A DNA stretch of 6,550 nucleotides from Lachnoclostridium sp. UBA7122 (GTDB taxonomy: Bacteria; Bacillota; Clostridia; Lachnospirales; Lachnospiraceae): positions 587 through 7,136 of the forward strand of contig DKXQ01000273.1 of the NCBI GenBank assembly GCA_002493085.1, given 5' to 3'. Position 1 is the stretch's first letter, and each line of letters begins with the position of its first letter. The notes beneath the pieces are model-generated. The model saw only the letters and a list, made by a program, of their open reading frames with translations, searched no databases and was not told where the DNA came from. Positions 1-5,813 of the stretch are shown one piece after another. Both the position numbers and the translations under genes were made by a program.

Positions 1-2
1 TA

Positions 3-266
3 AATCAGATAAAACCTGATATTACTTATGATGAGTTACAAAAAAATTTTGGAACTCCTGTAAATATTGTAACAGAATACTATGAATTGGCAGATACAGG
101 GTATATTATGAAAAAAATCCGCACTGCAAAAATTCTCCGTTTCTGTCTTTATTGTATATTAGTCCTTACATTGGCTGGTTTTATCATTAGTATAAGCGCT
201 AATATAAAACTGTACCACGAAATACATAATAGTATTATTACACATGAAAAAATTATTATTAAATAG
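3..266 (+). CDS. 3' end of a small single-pass membrane protein, possibly DUF6120-like (5' part outside window)
   Basis: An open frame runs from the left edge to a TAG at 264-266, giving 87 residues of a protein whose start lies outside the window. The first part (ITYDELQKNFGTPVNIVTEYY) looks like the helical segment 'DEL...FGTP..VA.EY' found in small Firmicutes membrane proteins with a cytoplasmic N-terminal helical domain. A basic stretch (KKIRTAK) follows, then a hydrophobic segment of about 22 residues (FCLYCILVLTLAGFIISISANI) and a short polar tail ending in KIIIK. This fits an N-in, single-pass protein. From memory it resembles the DUF6120 family of Lachnospiraceae, but that cannot be checked here. 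It lies 18 bases before the secreted-protein gene at 285 and is probably co-transcribed with it. Its function is unknown. Confidence 0.6.
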   Translation, partial: NQIKPDITYDELQKNFGTPVNIVTEYYELADTGYIMKKIRTAKILRFCLYCILVLTLAGFIISISANIKLYHEIHNSIITHEKIIIK

Positions 267-284
267 AAAAGAGAGGAAAATAAA

Positions 285-773
285 ATGAAAAAAATTTTTA
301 CTTTATTAATGTCAGCTTTATTGTTTTCACAGATTATATGTTCAACAGTTTTTGCGTATACCCATCAAAATTTAAATAAGCAAATTGAGTATTTTGATGA
401 TGGAAGTTACATAGTTACCTTTTTAACAGATATTGTGCCAGATCCTTCCCTAGATGTTGTTACAATATCAGAAATAAAAACAGTGACAAAAACCAAAACA
501 GCAGAATATTACAATGATTCTAATAAACTTATGTGGTCTATACAAGTAAAAGGAACGTTTACATATGGAAATGGCTCTGCCAGATGTACAAAATCGGAAG
601 TTGTTGCCGTATCACATAATAAATATTGGAAGCTTTTTGATAAATCTGCAGACAAAAATGGTAATAAAGCCATAGCTTCAGTAACAGCAAAACTTATTAA
701 AAATTCAATTGTTTATAATACTATATATAAAACAGTAACACTTACATGTAGTCCTAATGGAACATTTTCATAA
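285..773 (+). CDS. secreted protein of unknown function, DUF6147-like
   Basis: This 162-residue protein has a clear Sec signal peptide: KK at residues 2-3, a hydrophobic core at about 4-22 and a likely signal peptidase I site after VFA (residue 24). There is no lipobox, since the residue before Cys19 is Ile, so it is not an obvious lipoprotein. The mature part is rich in Thr, Ser, Lys and Tyr and looks like a beta-rich domain. Its stretches W-S-I-Q-V-K-G-T-F-T-Y (84-94) and V-T-L-T-C-S-P-N-G (151-159) resemble Lachnospiraceae proteins that I recall as DUF6147. Mature Cys101 and Cys155 could form a disulfide. The start is supported by GAGAGG at 271-276, 8 bases before the ATG. The gene follows the membrane-protein gene ending at 266, probably in one operon. 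No function can be assigned, and no terminator with a U-tract is visible after it. Confidence 0.8.
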   Translation: MKKIFTLLMSALLFSQIICSTVFAYTHQNLNKQIEYFDDGSYIVTFLTDIVPDPSLDVVTISEIKTVTKTKTAEYYNDSNKLMWSIQVKGTFTYGNGSARCTKSEVVAVSHNKYWKLFDKSADKNGNKAIASVTAKLIKNSIVYNTIYKTVTLTCSPNGTFS

Positions 774-843
774 AACATTAAAATGCCATACTTCTTCTTA
801 AAATAAAAATTTTTTAAATCAAAGTAAAATTCATAATAAAGCA

Positions 844-906
844 GCAAGGAACCCCATCGCCTTTAGACGGTGAAATAGCAAGAGTGTGGGGAAAATTGCA
901 CCTTGC
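844..906 (+). other. nested stem-loop element, possible IS200/IS605 right-end relic or structured RNA
   Basis: Three nested complementary pairs lie in a 63-base non-coding stretch. GCAAGG (844-849) pairs with CCTTGC (901-906). CCCCA (852-856) pairs with TGGGG (887-891). An inner hairpin has CATCGCC (855-861), loop TTTA, and GACGGTG (866-872), with one mismatch and one G-T pair. The inner hairpin shares C855 and A856 with the middle stem, so those two compete. The inner part (CCCCATCGCCTTTAGACGGTG in shape) resembles the hairpin at the right end of IS605-type elements, where the 3' end of the TnpB guide RNA lies. No tnpB or tnpA is adjacent. It may therefore be a solo end, a remnant, or an unrelated structured RNA. 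The similarity call is from memory. Confidence 0.4.
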
Positions 907-924
907 AACATCCTATCTTAGTTT

Positions 925-977
925 AATGGCATATTTTGCATTGTAAGCCAGTATATGCCAAACTGTTATATGCCATT
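925..977. repeat. 10-bp inverted repeat with a third copy of ATATGCCA between the arms
   Basis: AATGGCATAT at 925-934 is exactly complementary to ATATGCCATT at 968-977. A further direct copy of ATATGCCA lies at 953-960, so the 8-mer occurs three times in 53 bases, once inverted. The repeat lies between the structured element at 844-906 and the 3' end of the esterase gene. It has no U-tract on either strand, so it is not a typical intrinsic terminator. It could be a palindrome of a non-autonomous element or a 3' stem-loop of the esterase transcript. Confidence 0.5.
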
Positions 978-1009
978 GCCAATGTTGTAAAGTTTTAATA
1001 GCAGCACTG

Positions 1010-2053
1010 TTACCATTCTTCTATTCCAAGACTGATGATATAATTACACAGTTCCTGTGCCATTTCTCCTGCTTCTGGTATTCTTAAGTGTCCTGGCGTG
1101 CCACATCCGTTCCGTTTAAACAGGTACTGTGATATTTTTTTGTCATTAAGTTCTTTTACAACCCCACTAATTGCATTGTCCCAGTTTTTATCATGTTCTA
1201 AAAGTGTTGTACAACATATAATATACGCATTTTCATATTTACTTCGTATTTTCTGGATAAATTTTTTATAATGTTCTTTCCAGATTAAAGCTTTTTCACT
1301 GTTATAATCTTCTTTCATATAATCATATGGATAACTGTCGTTCTGGCCAATTGCCACTATAACCAGCTGTGGGATATATCTGGAAAAATCCCATTCTGTT
1401 GTTTTTCCAAGTACCGGGTTATAACGTATCTTGTCCCATGCAGTTTCTATTCCTATCTGTTCTGGTTCATTAAAATAACCTGTGTTGTCCATTAGTGCAA
1501 TGCCGCCCTGTGCAATATCATGAATCTGTGCATTAAGCCTTCTCGCAACCATCCATGCATAAGAATACCAGCTATTAGAATATTCACCGTTGTGTTCTGG
1601 ATCTTCTTTTCCAATATACTTTACAGCTTCTGAAACTTCTCCTGCTGACACAGAGTCACCATATACTTCTATTTTCCGTTCTGGTTTTGCTGGCATATCT
1701 AGCAGCTTTCCATCATCATCAATTTCAAATCCAAGAAATGTTATTTCATGACATGAGTCCTGTCTCTTAAAAAACAATACTTTATGCTCATTATTTTCTA
1801 ATGGTTCTATCCCAATATCTAAAGAAACACTGCCATCTTTTGGAAGCAAAAGCGCAAAATGCCTGCCATCAACAATACATCCAAGATAATTATCCCAGTA
1901 CGCATTGTTATTTTTAAGATAAACTTTTAAAGTATTCCCTATAAAGTGCATACTTACTGAAGTGCATGGGAAAACAAAAACCGGTTCTTCTGGATTGCTC
2001 CAGTCAATCCTGCCAATATATGAGAGTTTGCTATTATTTGGTAATATCTTCAT
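1010..2053 (-). CDS. CE2-type SGNH acetyl-esterase (carbohydrate esterase), cytoplasmic
   Basis: The protein is 347 residues from the start chosen here. Residues about 8-120 form a beta-rich N-terminal part as in CE2 esterases (IGRIDWSNPEEPVFVFPCTS). The rest is an SGNH hydrolase domain: YGDSVSAGE with nucleophile Ser134 (block I), QGG with Gly183-184 (block II), GQND with Asn238 (block III) and GTPGHLRIPEAGEMA with His322 (block V). The position three before the His, usually Asp, is Thr, which fits a Ser-His dyad as known for some CE2 enzymes. CE2 members remove acetyl groups from sugars such as xylo- or gluco-oligosaccharides; the substrate here is inferred only. There is no signal peptide, so it probably acts on imported sugars. 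The frame is open up to an ATG at 2086, but that ATG lies at or before the predicted transcription start and has no ribosome site. The ATG at 2053 follows an AGGAGG. It is divergent from the glycosyltransferase gene. Confidence 0.85.
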   Translation of the reverse strand: MKILPNNSKLSYIGRIDWSNPEEPVFVFPCTSVSMHFIGNTLKVYLKNNNAYWDNYLGCIVDGRHFALLLPKDGSVSLDIGIEPLENNEHKVLFFKRQDSCHEITFLGFEIDDDGKLLDMPAKPERKIEVYGDSVSAGEVSEAVKYIGKEDPEHNGEYSNSWYSYAWMVARRLNAQIHDIAQGGIALMDNTGYFNEPEQIGIETAWDKIRYNPVLGKTTEWDFSRYIPQLVIVAIGQNDSYPYDYMKEDYNSEKALIWKEHYKKFIQKIRSKYENAYIICCTTLLEHDKNWDNAISGVVKELNDKKISQYLFKRNGCGTPGHLRIPEAGEMAQELCNYIISLGIEEW

Positions 2054-2064
2054 AATCAATCTGC

Positions 2065-2070
2065 CCTCCT
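2065..2070 (-). promoter_or_regulatory. ribosome binding site AGGAGG that sets the esterase start
   Basis: On the minus strand AGGAGG lies 11 bases before the ATG at 2053 and 5 bases before a TTG at 2059. It lies inside the upstream extension of the frame, so the longer start at 2086 would read through it. The ATG at 2053 is preferred; the TTG two codons earlier is the alternative. Confidence 0.75.
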
Positions 2071-2087
2071 GTTTTTCTTTTACCATA

Positions 2088-2116
2088 AATATACAAAACT
2101 ATTTATATATTGTCAA
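2088..2116 (-). promoter_or_regulatory. sigma-A-type promoter of the esterase gene
   Basis: On the minus strand a perfect -35 box TTGACA (2111-2116) is followed by a 17-base spacer and a -10 box TATATT (2088-2093, five of six consensus bases). Transcription would start near 2080-2083, about 30 bases before the ATG at 2053 and within or after the more distant ATG at 2086. Confidence 0.75.
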
Positions 2117-2138
2117 ACAACTGTACAAATGTTAAAAT
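2110..2138 (+). promoter_or_regulatory. sigma-A-type promoter of the glycosyltransferase gene
   Basis: TTGTCA (2110-2115), a 17-base spacer and TAAAAT (2133-2138) each match five of six consensus bases. Transcription would start near 2145, leaving a leader of about 40 bases before the ATG at 2186. The -35 box overlaps that of the divergent esterase promoter by five bases, so polymerase could bind only one at a time. Confidence 0.6.
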
Positions 2139-2185
2139 CAGACAAAGGCTGTGTATAAGGCAAATTTTAAATATTTGGAGGCAAT

Positions 2186-3469
2186 ATGAAAAAAATTGGT
2201 ATTGTGATTTGCAATTATAATAAAGAAGATGCTGTACTGGACTGTATCCAGAGTATTTTAGAATCAAAGTTTACAGATTATGATCTTTATGTGGTAGACA
2301 ATGGCTCTACAGATAATTCTGTAAGAAGAATAAAGGAAATATATCCAGCAAAACTTACTTTACTTGAAAACCGCGAGAATCTTGGCGGTTCCGGTGGTTT
2401 TAATACAGGACTTAAAGAAGCATACAAAAAAGGATATCCATATCTTATGTGTGTAGATAATGATGCACTGCTTGATGAAAATGCAATAGGCAGTCTTTAC
2501 AATTTTTTAGAAAACCACAGTGAAGCGGGCATGGCTGCTGCAAAAGTATACCATCTGGAAGCACCAGAATATATACAGCAGTTTGGACAAAAGATTGATT
2601 TTAAAAATTTCTGTACAGAGGTTTACTATTATAATGAAACAGAAGATGGCAGTATGCCAGAATACCTTTATGTAGATTCAGCCGCAGCATGTTCACTTAT
2701 GGTAAGGCGCAGCATTATTGATAAAATTGGATTTATGCCAGAAGAGAACTTTTTATATTGGGATGATACAGAATGGTGTTACCGCTGTAACCTTTCAGGA
2801 TATAAGGTGGCTTCTGTTGGAAAGGCCAAAGCACTTCATGCCATGGGGGCAAAAAATGAAGTTGTAAATACCTTTCCTACTTATTATGCATGGCGCAACT
2901 GGATTGTTTTCTTTGCAAGGCATACAAAGAATGAAGACCTTGGACGGATGGCAGAGACTTTTTTAGGCTCCCTGTTCCAAGTTACATATGAGGGACTTCA
3001 TACAGGATGTGAAAACCGTACAAGGACAGTTATGCTCGCCTATGATGACGCAATTCATGGCATTATGGGAAAAGCAGGGAAAAACAGGATTTTTAATCTG
3101 GATTTTGATGATACACCTTTTTTGCATTTATTTGAAGGAAAAGAAAAAATTTGCCTGGAAGAAAATAATTTTCCTGGCACAGCAGAATGGCTAAGGGAAC
3201 TGGCAGCAGATAATGGTTATAATATTATCTGGACTGTAAAACCTGAAAAAAATGTACCAGCTATCTCCATCTGTGAAAATATTTTTGAAATTGAAGATTT
3301 AAGTCTTCAGAAAATCTATATCGATATTAACAGATGTATTTTTGCAACAGAAGAAGACGCACTGGATATTATTAATTATAATTACAGTAAACGTAGTTTT
3401 ATATATGCGCAGAAACCTGTATTCCTGGAGTGTATCAGGAAATTAAGAAATGGATGGGGCATAGAGTAA
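2186..3469 (+). CDS. family 2 glycosyltransferase (rhamnosyl/galactofuranosyl-transferase type)
   Basis: The first 245 residues or so of this 427-residue protein are a GT-A family 2 glycosyltransferase. They show IVICNYN (6-12), DNGSTDNS (38-45), the glycine-rich NLGGSGGFNTG (65-75), the metal-binding DxD as DND (91-93), and YWDDTEWCYR (191-200), which holds the likely catalytic base Asp193 or Asp194. His218 (ALHAMG) is a possible further metal ligand. The NLGGSGGFN pattern is typical of enzymes that add rhamnose or galactofuranose from nucleotide sugars during cell-surface polysaccharide synthesis; donor and acceptor here are unknown. Residues 247-300 look helical. Residues 300-427 are an extra region I cannot identify. 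No membrane segment is evident, so it is cytosolic or peripheral. GGAGG at 2177-2181 lies 4 bases before the start. It stands alone between its own promoter and a terminator, not in a visible polysaccharide cluster. Confidence 0.9.
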   Translation: MKKIGIVICNYNKEDAVLDCIQSILESKFTDYDLYVVDNGSTDNSVRRIKEIYPAKLTLLENRENLGGSGGFNTGLKEAYKKGYPYLMCVDNDALLDENAIGSLYNFLENHSEAGMAAAKVYHLEAPEYIQQFGQKIDFKNFCTEVYYYNETEDGSMPEYLYVDSAAACSLMVRRSIIDKIGFMPEENFLYWDDTEWCYRCNLSGYKVASVGKAKALHAMGAKNEVVNTFPTYYAWRNWIVFFARHTKNEDLGRMAETFLGSLFQVTYEGLHTGCENRTRTVMLAYDDAIHGIMGKAGKNRIFNLDFDDTPFLHLFEGKEKICLEENNFPGTAEWLRELAADNGYNIIWTVKPEKNVPAISICENIFEIEDLSLQKIYIDINRCIFATEEDALDIINYNYSKRSFIYAQKPVFLECIRKLRNGWGIE

Positions 3470-3470
3470 A

Positions 3471-3499
3471 AAAGCCACCAGCAAATGGTGGCTTTTTTT
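3471..3499. terminator. strong bidirectional intrinsic terminator
   Basis: AAAGCCACCA (3471-3480) pairs perfectly over 10 bp with TGGTGGCTTT (3486-3495) around the loop GCAAA. A T-run (3493-3499) follows on the plus strand, and an A-run (3468-3473) provides the U-tract on the minus strand. It starts 2 bases after the glycosyltransferase stop and overlaps the TAA of frr by two bases, so it serves both convergent units. Confidence 0.92.
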
Positions 3500-4052
3500 A
3501 TACAGTCATAATTTCTTTAGACTTATCATCAATCATTTTGTCAACTTTACTTACATATCCATCTGTCAACTTCTGTATATCTGTTTCAGAATCTTTTTGC
3601 TCATCTTCAGAGATTTCATTTGCTTTCTGCTGCTTTTTAACCATATCATTGGCATCCCTGCGTATATTCCTTATTGCGACCTTGCACTCTTCTCCTTTTT
3701 TCTTAACATCTTTTACAAGTTCCTTGCGCCTTTCTTCTGTAAGCTCAGGGAACGTAAGCCGTATAACCCTGCCATCATTATTTGGGGTCAGTCCAAGGTC
3801 TGATACAAGTATTGCTTTTTCGATTTCTTTAACCAGGCCTGGTTCCCACGGCTGTATTACAAGTGTACGGGCTTCTGATACAGAGATATTAGCAACTGAC
3901 TGGAGACTGGATGGGGCACCATAATAGTCTACTGTAATCTTGTCAAGCACATGCGGGTTAGCACGTCCGGCACGTATAGTAGTATAATCACCTGCAAGGT
4001 TTTCAACTGATTTTTTCATCTTATCTTCAAATTCTTTTAATTCAACGCTCAT
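3498..4052 (-). CDS. frr: ribosome recycling factor
   Basis: The 184-residue product (E. coli RRF has 185) matches ribosome recycling factor along its full length. With EF-G it splits the post-termination ribosome so that subunits can be reused. Clear family stretches are IRAGRANPHVLDKI (26-39), YYGAPSSL.VANISV (43-58), LVIQPWE (64-70), the hinge and second-domain region LGLTPNNDGRVIRLTFPELT (86-105) and RNIRRDAND (128-136). The last third is the long charged helix of domain I. The frame is open to an ATG at 4064, but GGAG at 4059-4062 lies 6 bases before the ATG at 4052, and the family start MSVELKEFE fits that position. It lies 39 bases after pyrH, is the last gene of the operon, and ends in the bidirectional terminator. 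Confidence 0.97.
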   Translation of the reverse strand: MSVELKEFEDKMKKSVENLAGDYTTIRAGRANPHVLDKITVDYYGAPSSLQSVANISVSEARTLVIQPWEPGLVKEIEKAILVSDLGLTPNNDGRVIRLTFPELTEERRKELVKDVKKKGEECKVAIRNIRRDANDMVKKQQKANEISEDEQKDSETDIQKLTDGYVSKVDKMIDDKSKEIMTV

Positions 4053-4058
4053 ATTAAT

Positions 4059-4062
4059 CTCC
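4059..4062 (-). promoter_or_regulatory. ribosome binding site GGAG that sets the frr start
   Basis: GGAG on the minus strand lies 6 bases before the ATG at 4052 and overlaps the upstream in-frame ATG at 4064. That upstream ATG has no ribosome site of its own, so the shorter start is chosen. Confidence 0.7.
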
Positions 4063-4091
4063 ATTCTGCCGGAAATACGGCTTTATTTTAG

Positions 4092-4796
4092 CTATGCTGT
4101 AACTAAAGTACCTTTAGTTATGCCATTTACTGTATTTACAATGCTGTTTTCTTCATTAAGTCCAAAAATCATCATAGGCATGTGGTTTTCCATACAAAGT
4201 ACTGCTGCTGCAAGGTCTATAACCCCAAGACGCTTATTAATTACATCATCTATGCTGATTTCATCATATTTTTTAGCATCAGGATTGGATGCCGGGTCTG
4301 AATCATAGACACCATCTATTGATTTAGCAGAAAGAATTATATCTGCCTCTATCTCAACAGCACGTAAAACAGTTGATGTATCCGTAGAAAAATATGGATG
4401 TCCTGTGCCGCCTGCAAAAAATACTGCCATGCCCTTTGAAAAATATTTATTTGCCCTGTCTTTTGAAAAAAGTTTTGTGAAAGAGCCACACTCAAACGGT
4501 GTAAGCACACTTGTCTTTATACCTTCTGAACGGAAAATCTCTGAAACATATATACAGTTCATAACCGTGGCCAGCATGCCTATCTGGTCAGCTTTTGTAC
4601 GGTCAATGTTTTCACTTGTCCGTCCACGCCAGAAATTGCCACCGCCTGTTACTATGCCAATTTCTATACCTGCATCAGATAGTTCTTTTACCTGTTTTGC
4701 AACACCAATGCATGTAGCTTCATCAAACCCGGTTTTAGCTGGTCCGGCAAGAGCCTCTCCACTTAATTTTAATAATACTCTTTTATACTTTGCCAT
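4092..4796 (-). CDS. pyrH: UMP kinase (uridylate kinase)
   Basis: The 234-residue protein (E. coli PyrH has 241) belongs to the amino-acid-kinase fold family and phosphorylates UMP to UDP with ATP, a required step of pyrimidine nucleotide synthesis in the cytosol. Visible motifs are the N-terminal phosphate-binding LLKLSGEAL (8-16), IVTGGGNFWRGR (48-59), the UMP-binding region with Asp70-Gly73 (DQIG), AGGTGHPYFSTDT (128-140), and the nucleotide-binding AKSIDGVYDSDP (157-168). All family landmarks are present and the length is normal. The start has GAGGAG (4808-4813) 11 bases upstream. This ribosome site lies in the last Glu codons and stop of the preceding bactofilin gene, and the genes are 8 bases apart, so translation may be coupled. 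frr follows, the conserved pairing in bacteria. Bacterial PyrH enzymes are often controlled by GTP and UTP; the sequence does not show whether this one is. Confidence 0.97.
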   Translation of the reverse strand: MAKYKRVLLKLSGEALAGPAKTGFDEATCIGVAKQVKELSDAGIEIGIVTGGGNFWRGRTSENIDRTKADQIGMLATVMNCIYVSEIFRSEGIKTSVLTPFECGSFTKLFSKDRANKYFSKGMAVFFAGGTGHPYFSTDTSTVLRAVEIEADIILSAKSIDGVYDSDPASNPDAKKYDEISIDDVINKRLGVIDLAAAVLCMENHMPMMIFGLNEENSIVNTVNGITKGTLVTA

Positions 4797-4804
4797 AGTT
4801 ATTA

Positions 4805-5797
4805 TTACTCCTCTTCAAAAAACTTGTCAAGGTCTACTCCTGAATTGTGCAGTGAATAGTATCCGTCTATTATTGCTCCAGGATTGATATTAATAGATTT
4901 TGCCTTGATATTGCCTTTTAAAATAGCTGTAGACTCAATAACTAAAGGGCCATCAATGTCAATATCCCCACGCACAGCCCCTGCAATATAAGCAGATGAA
5001 CCTGAAACATCACCCAGTACTACAGTGCCTACACCAATCCTGACTGTGCCTTCACTTAAAAGCCCGCCATTAAGTTTAGGTGTATTTACATAAATTTCAG
5101 CAGCAGAAACACCACCTGATACTATGCCATTAATATACACTTTTCCCTGGCAGTCAATATCACCTGTAATCGTGCCCCTGACTTCAAGAGAGCCATCAGA
5201 TGAAATGCTTCCAGTAATAGTTGTATTCTCAGTAATAACTGTTACTGTACCATTAAGGCGCTCTTCATTCATTGCTTTCATTGCTTCATCATTGACTATA
5301 TCATCATTGACAGAAGCTGGTGCAACAGATGTTTTCACCTGCTTTACAGTTTCTGTTTCTTTTGCTTTCTCTGTTTCCTGCATATCTTCTGCCTCTTTTA
5401 TATCTTCTGCCTGTTTTATATCTTCTGCTTGTTCTGTTTTTGCTGCCTCTTCTGCAATATCGTCTCCTGCAGTATCCCCTTTTGCTGGCTCTTCTGTTTC
5501 AGTTTTTTCTGGTATATCAGCCGCTGCTTCTTCTGCCAGCTCCCCTGCTATTTCTTCTGCTAATTCTTCTACCAGGTCTTCTTCAGCAGCTTTCTGTCCA
5601 TCTTCATCAATATAAAAACCTTCACTGCCAATATCAAGCTGGGCATCATCAGAATCGTCAGAAGAAGTGCTGTCATCAGCAAAAATCTGGTTTAACAAAT
5701 CTTTATCAATGCTGTCATCATCAAAACTGCCTAAGGCACTGTCATCTAAATTAAATCCGTCTGCCCCGCTTATATCATCATCTTTAAACAAACCCAT
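4805..5797 (-). CDS. bactofilin-like polymer-forming cytoskeletal protein with long acidic N-terminal region
   Basis: The 330-residue protein has two parts. Residues 1-180 are of low complexity and strongly acidic, with runs of Asp, Glu and Ala, an AEDIK-type repeat at 124-139, and probably little fixed structure apart from possible helix or coiled coil at 70-150. Residues about 182-315 are a bactofilin domain (formerly DUF583): short repeating beta strands with turn glycines, such as TTITGSISSDGSLEVRGTITGDI (192-214), VYINGIVSGGV (220-230), VVLGDVSGSSAYIAGAVRGDI (259-279) and ILKGNIKAKSI (292-302), as expected of a right-handed beta-helix. The tail SGVDLDKFFEEE is acidic. Bactofilins self-assemble without nucleotide into filaments or patches, often at the membrane, and take part in cell shape or wall placement; the role here is inferred. 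No membrane segment is visible. The start ATG has only a weak ribosome site (GGA, 10 bases away). It leads the operon with pyrH and frr. Confidence 0.88.
   Translation of the reverse strand: MGLFKDDDISGADGFNLDDSALGSFDDDSIDKDLLNQIFADDSTSSDDSDDAQLDIGSEGFYIDEDGQKAAEEDLVEELAEEIAGELAEEAAADIPEKTETEEPAKGDTAGDDIAEEAAKTEQAEDIKQAEDIKEAEDMQETEKAKETETVKQVKTSVAPASVNDDIVNDEAMKAMNEERLNGTVTVITENTTITGSISSDGSLEVRGTITGDIDCQGKVYINGIVSGGVSAAEIYVNTPKLNGGLLSEGTVRIGVGTVVLGDVSGSSAYIAGAVRGDIDIDGPLVIESTAILKGNIKAKSININPGAIIDGYYSLHNSGVDLDKFFEEE
5382..5435 (-). repeat. three tandem 18-bp repeats inside the bactofilin gene
   Basis: Three successive 18-base units (5382-5399, 5400-5417, 5418-5435) share the core ATATCTTCTGC as read on the plus strand and differ at one to three positions. 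On the coding strand they encode the six-residue unit (E/K)QAEDIK-like, as AEDIK Q, AEDIK E, AEDM Q. Being in frame, loss or gain of a unit would change only the length of the acidic linker. Confidence 0.8.
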
Positions 5798-5813
5798 CTC
5801 TAATCCGTTATTG

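Noticed and set aside
774..843. Possible terminator after the secreted-protein gene (A and T runs near 800-820)
   Set aside because: The T-run has no preceding GC-rich hairpin.
844..977. CRISPR array or known riboswitch
   Set aside because: There are no regularly spaced identical repeats with unique spacers, and the stem-loops do not match the consensus of a riboswitch class I know; no suitable gene starts directly downstream on the plus strand.
2988..3194. 68-codon plus-strand frame inside the glycosyltransferase gene
   Set aside because: It is in a different frame within a well-supported gene, with no ribosome site or recognisable sequence.
3430..3924. 164-codon plus-strand frame from the end of the glycosyltransferase into frr
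   Set aside because: It runs through the bidirectional terminator and is antisense to frr; a real gene there is not credible.
4068..4082. Small hairpin between pyrH and frr (GCCG with CGGC)
   Set aside because: A stem of only 4 bp without a U-tract; too weak to call a terminator or processing site.
4405..4887. 160-codon plus-strand frame opposite pyrH
   Set aside because: It is antisense to a well-conserved housekeeping gene, spans the pyrH-bactofilin junction and has no recognisable domain.
5124..5754. Two long plus-strand frames rich in Ser, Leu and Phe opposite the bactofilin gene, one looking like a multi-pass membrane protein
   Set aside because: They are the antisense reading of Glu/Asp/Ala-rich codons, which yields Leu, Phe and Ser runs; they have no good ribosome site, and the minus strand encodes a recognisable bactofilin domain.
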